Below are positions 5,650 to 7,737 of a stretch of DNA of 7,737 nt, piece after piece. The DNA lies in assembly GCA_029779385.1 (NCBI GenBank), contig JAKPAQ010000224.1:1-7737 (forward strand), written 5' to 3'. Both the position numbers and the translations under genes were made by a program. A model generated the notes under the pieces. It made no database searches. It was not told where the DNA came from and saw only the letters and a list, made by a program, of their open reading frames with translations. Each line of letters begins with the position of its first letter. The first letter of the stretch is position 1. The stretch is from Actinomycetes bacterium. GTDB taxonomy: Bacteria; Actinomycetota; Actinomycetes; Propionibacteriales; Nocardioidaceae.

Positions 5650-6840
5650 ATGACTCAGTCCGTAATCGTCGCCGGGGCCCGTACCCCAGTCGGTCGCCTG
5701 CTCGGCGGCCTCAAGACCCTGTCGGGTTCTGACCTCGGTGGCATCGCCATCAAAGGCGCCCTAGAGAAGGCCGGCATCACCGGTGACCAGGTCGACTACG
5801 TGATCATGGGCCAGGTGCTCGGAGCAGGAGCCGGCCAGGTTCCGGCCCGCCAGGCCGCAGTCAAGGGCGGCGTTCCGATGAACGTACCCGCGCTGACCAT
5901 CAACAAGGTCTGCCTCTCTGGCATCAACTCGATCGCGTTGGCAGATCAACTGATCCGCGCCGGCGAGTACGACGTCGTCGTCGCCGGTGGTCAGGAGTCG
6001 ATGACGCAGGCCCCCCACATTCTCAAGGGCTCGCGCGAGGGCACCAAGTACGGTAAGGCCACCATGCTTGACCACATGGAGTACGACGGCCTGTGGGACG
6101 CGATCACCGATCAGGCGATGGGCTCACTCACCGAAACCCGCAATGCTGGTTCGGACAACCTCACCCGCGAAGAGCAGGATGCCTTCGGCGCCCGCTCGCA
6201 CCAGCTCGCTGCTGCCGCACAAAAGAACGGCCTGTTCGACGGCGAAATCGTGCCGGTTGAAATTCCGCAGCGTAAAGGTGACCCGATCGTCGTTTCGGCT
6301 GATGAAGGCGTTCGTGGCGACACAACCGCTGAGTCCCTTGGCCGCCTGCGCCCGGCGTTCTCCAAAGAGGGCACCATCACCGCCGGCACCGCCAGCCAGA
6401 TCTCCGACGGCGCCTGCGCGGTCGTGGTGATGAGCAAGGCCAAGGCCGAAGAGCTCGGTCTGACTTGGATCGCCGAAATCGGTGCCCACGGCAACGTGTC
6501 GGGTCCCGATTCGACGCTGCAGGAGCAGCCGGCCAACGCGATCATCAAGGCCGCCGAAAAGGAAGGCATCGATGTCGCGGACATCGACCTGTTCGAACTG
6601 AACGAAGCCTTCGCCGCAGTCGGCATCGTTTCGGCCGCCAAGATGGGCGTCTCCGAAGACAAGGTCAACGTCAACGGTGGCGCGATCGCCATCGGTCACC
6701 CGATCGGAATGAGCGGCGCGCGCATCGTGCTTCACCTTGCGCTCGAGCTTGGCCGTCGCGGTGGAGGAATCGGCGCGGCCGCCCTTTGCGGCGGCGGCGG
6801 ACAGGGTGATGCACTCATCATCCGCGTACCAAAGGCCTGA
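5650..6840 (+). CDS. atoB: acetyl-CoA C-acetyltransferase (thiolase)
   Basis: This 396-residue thiolase is complete and of usual length. It condenses two acetyl-CoA to acetoacetyl-CoA, or runs in reverse in degradation, in the cytoplasm. The catalytic residues are all visible: the acylated Cys88 in [11 protein letters not shown], the NEAFA motif (318-322), His350 in [17 protein letters not shown] and Cys380 in [11 protein letters not shown]. The N-terminus [11 protein letters not shown] is typical of the biosynthetic/acetoacetyl-CoA type rather than long-chain FadA, but chain-length preference cannot be settled by eye. ATG 5650 is fixed by the GAAGGAG site. It diverges from the epimerase across 99 bp and is followed after 3 nt by the MeaB gene, which lies in the same frame beyond the TGA, so the two are surely co-transcribed. 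In this setting it probably feeds acetoacetyl-CoA to the dehydrogenase encoded at 1202-2392. Confidence 0.95.
   Translation: MTQSVIVAGARTPVGRLLGGLKTLSGSDLGGIAIKGALEKAGITGDQVDYVIMGQVLGAGAGQVPARQAAVKGGVPMNVPALTINKVCLSGINSIALADQLIRAGEYDVVVAGGQESMTQAPHILKGSREGTKYGKATMLDHMEYDGLWDAITDQAMGSLTETRNAGSDNLTREEQDAFGARSHQLAAAAQKNGLFDGEIVPVEIPQRKGDPIVVSADEGVRGDTTAESLGRLRPAFSKEGTITAGTASQISDGACAVVVMSKAKAEELGLTWIAEIGAHGNVSGPDSTLQEQPANAIIKAAEKEGIDVADIDLFELNEAFAAVGIVSAAKMGVSEDKVNVNGGAIAIGHPIGMSGARIVLHLALELGRRGGGIGAAALCGGGGQGDALIIRVPKA
6831..6835 (+). promoter_or_regulatory. probable ribosome binding site for CTG-started meaB
   Basis: AAAGG at the very end of the thiolase gene lies 8 nt before the CTG at 6844. 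This spacing would suit initiation at the CTG. A competing GAGG at 6892-6895 lies 8 nt before a GTG at 6904. Confidence 0.4.
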
Positions 6841-6843
6841 AAC

Positions 6844-7737
6844 CTGAGAAACACAGACGTCACCGACCTGGTCGCGCGGGCTAAAGCCGGCGAGGCCAGG
6901 TCGGTGGCACGTCTGATCACCTTGGTTGAGGCCGAATCAGACGAATTACCCAGGATCAGTGCGGCGCTGGCCCCGTTAGTTGGCCGAGCGCACGTTGTGG
7001 GCTTGACGGGTTCACCCGGGGTCGGCAAATCAACCACCACCGCGGCTCTAGTGACCGAGTTCCGGGCCCGTGGCCTGCGCGTTGGTGTCCTGGCGGTTGA
7101 TCCAACTTCGCCTTTTAGCGGCGGCGCCCTGCTGGGCGACCGGATCCGGATGGGCGAACACACTACCGACCCCGAAGTATTTATCCGGTCGATGGCCAGC
7201 CGAGGACACCTTGGCGGACTGTCTTGGGCGACCCCGCACGCCATTCGGGTACTTGACGCCGCCGGTTGCGACGTCGTGCTGCTCGAGACCGTAGGTGTTG
7301 GCCAGTCCGAAATCGAAGTTGCTTCAATGGCGGACACCTCGGTGGTGCTGCTTGCTCCGGGGATGGGTGACGGAATCCAGGCCGCAAAAGCCGGCATCCT
7401 CGAAATCGGCGATATCTTCTGCATCAACAAGGCTGACCGTGAGGGCGCGGCTACTACTAGGCGTGAATTGCGGTCGATGTTGTCCCTGTCAACGCCGGCC
7501 GACGGCTGGAAGCGGCCAATCAATTTGACGGTGGCCTCGGCCGGGACCGGCATCGCCGAATTGGCCGATGACCTCAGCGCGCACTTTGAATTCTTGAAAT
7601 CTGCTGGGTTTTTGGCCACGCGACGGACTGCTCGGGTGCGCCGCGAAATCCAACAGATCGCCCTAGATCGAGTCCGGCGACGGTTCAGTTTCGACGACGG
7701 TCTTGAACTGGATAAGTTGGCATCGAAGGTGGCCGCT
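6844..7737 (+). CDS. meaB: MeaB/ArgK-type G3E-family GTPase, partial (C-terminus beyond window)
   Basis: MeaB is the GTP-dependent chaperone that loads and protects the B12 cofactor of methylmalonyl-CoA or ethylmalonyl-CoA mutase. From the CTG at 6844 the window holds 298 residues of a family usually near 320-340. The visible marks are an N-terminal helix LVARAKAGEARSVARLITLVE, Walker A GSPGVGKST (56-64), LAVDPTSP (83-90), GGALLGDRIRM, the switch segment ETVGVGQSE (148-156) and the guanine-specificity motif NKAD (195-198). The frame is open to the window edge. No ATG, GTG or TTG occurs in frame between the thiolase stop and a GTG at 6904, yet the conserved N-terminal helix starts well before that GTG. 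CTG 6844, 3 nt after the thiolase stop, is therefore the best guess; GTG 6904 would remove most of the helix. It is coupled to the thiolase gene. The identity is sure; the start is uncertain. Confidence 0.9.
   Translation, partial: MRNTDVTDLVARAKAGEARSVARLITLVEAESDELPRISAALAPLVGRAHVVGLTGSPGVGKSTTTAALVTEFRARGLRVGVLAVDPTSPFSGGALLGDRIRMGEHTTDPEVFIRSMASRGHLGGLSWATPHAIRVLDAAGCDVVLLETVGVGQSEIEVASMADTSVVLLAPGMGDGIQAAKAGILEIGDIFCINKADREGAATTRRELRSMLSLSTPADGWKRPINLTVASAGTGIAELADDLSAHFEFLKSAGFLATRRTARVRREIQQIALDRVRRRFSFDDGLELDKLASKVAA

Noticed and set aside
6111..6735. Overlapping long minus-strand frames opposite the thiolase
   Set aside because: They mirror the codon bias of the thiolase; two different frames are open at once, which is typical of high-GC shadows.
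6732..7619. 295-residue minus-strand open frame opposite meaB
   Set aside because: The plus strand encodes unmistakable GTPase motifs throughout; the minus translation is Pro/Ser/Arg-rich without a family match.

Overview
The window reads as a chromosomal segment of a moderately high-GC actinobacterium. Three things support this: an intact actinobacterial-type NucS/EndoMS mismatch endonuclease gene, crotonyl-CoA carboxylase/reductase of the Streptomyces type, and several genes that seem to be translated from leaderless mRNAs (a TANNNT box 6-8 nt before the ATG). I cannot name the genus. Genes cover almost everything; no gene-free stretch exceeds about 100 bp, and I see no mobile element, CRISPR array, tRNA or rRNA.

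Layout. Minus strand, 59-1104: a small secreted lipoprotein gene followed by nucS, with a 4-bp stop/start overlap. Plus strand, 1202-2392: a 3-hydroxyacyl-CoA (probably 3-hydroxybutyryl-CoA) dehydrogenase with an extra, apparently non-catalytic copy of its C-terminal domain at the N-terminus, closed by a textbook terminator. Plus strand, 2493-3595: a small Cys/His-rich (probably zinc-binding) protein and an alpha/beta hydrolase, each with its own likely leaderless promoter. An imperfect hairpin separates this pair from the convergent minus-strand unit epimerase -> ccr (5550-3680). Plus strand, 5650 to the end: acetyl-CoA acetyltransferase followed after 3 nt by the MeaB-family GTPase, which runs off the window.

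How the genes fit together. Thiolase (2 acetyl-CoA -> acetoacetyl-CoA), dehydrogenase (-> 3-hydroxybutyryl-CoA), Ccr (crotonyl-CoA + CO2 + NADPH -> ethylmalonyl-CoA), epimerase (2S/2R ethylmalonyl- and methylmalonyl-CoA) and MeaB (GTPase guarding a B12-dependent acyl-CoA mutase) are the entry half of the ethylmalonyl-CoA pathway, used for acetate or C2 assimilation and to supply ethylmalonyl-CoA extender units. A crotonase, the mutase (Ecm or Mcm) and the later enzymes are not in the window. From memory, nucS, an epimerase and a thiolase are also near neighbours in mycobacteria, so the dehydrogenase and ccr may have been added to an older conserved neighbourhood.

Points most worth a second look: MeaB has no canonical start codon where the family N-terminus begins (CTG is the best candidate); the epimerase carries Gln-Gln where the metal-binding His-His normally sits; the dehydrogenase has a permuted, duplicated domain; several starts look leaderless; and a perfect 8-bp direct repeat overlaps both possible -10 boxes of the divergent lipoprotein/dehydrogenase promoter region.
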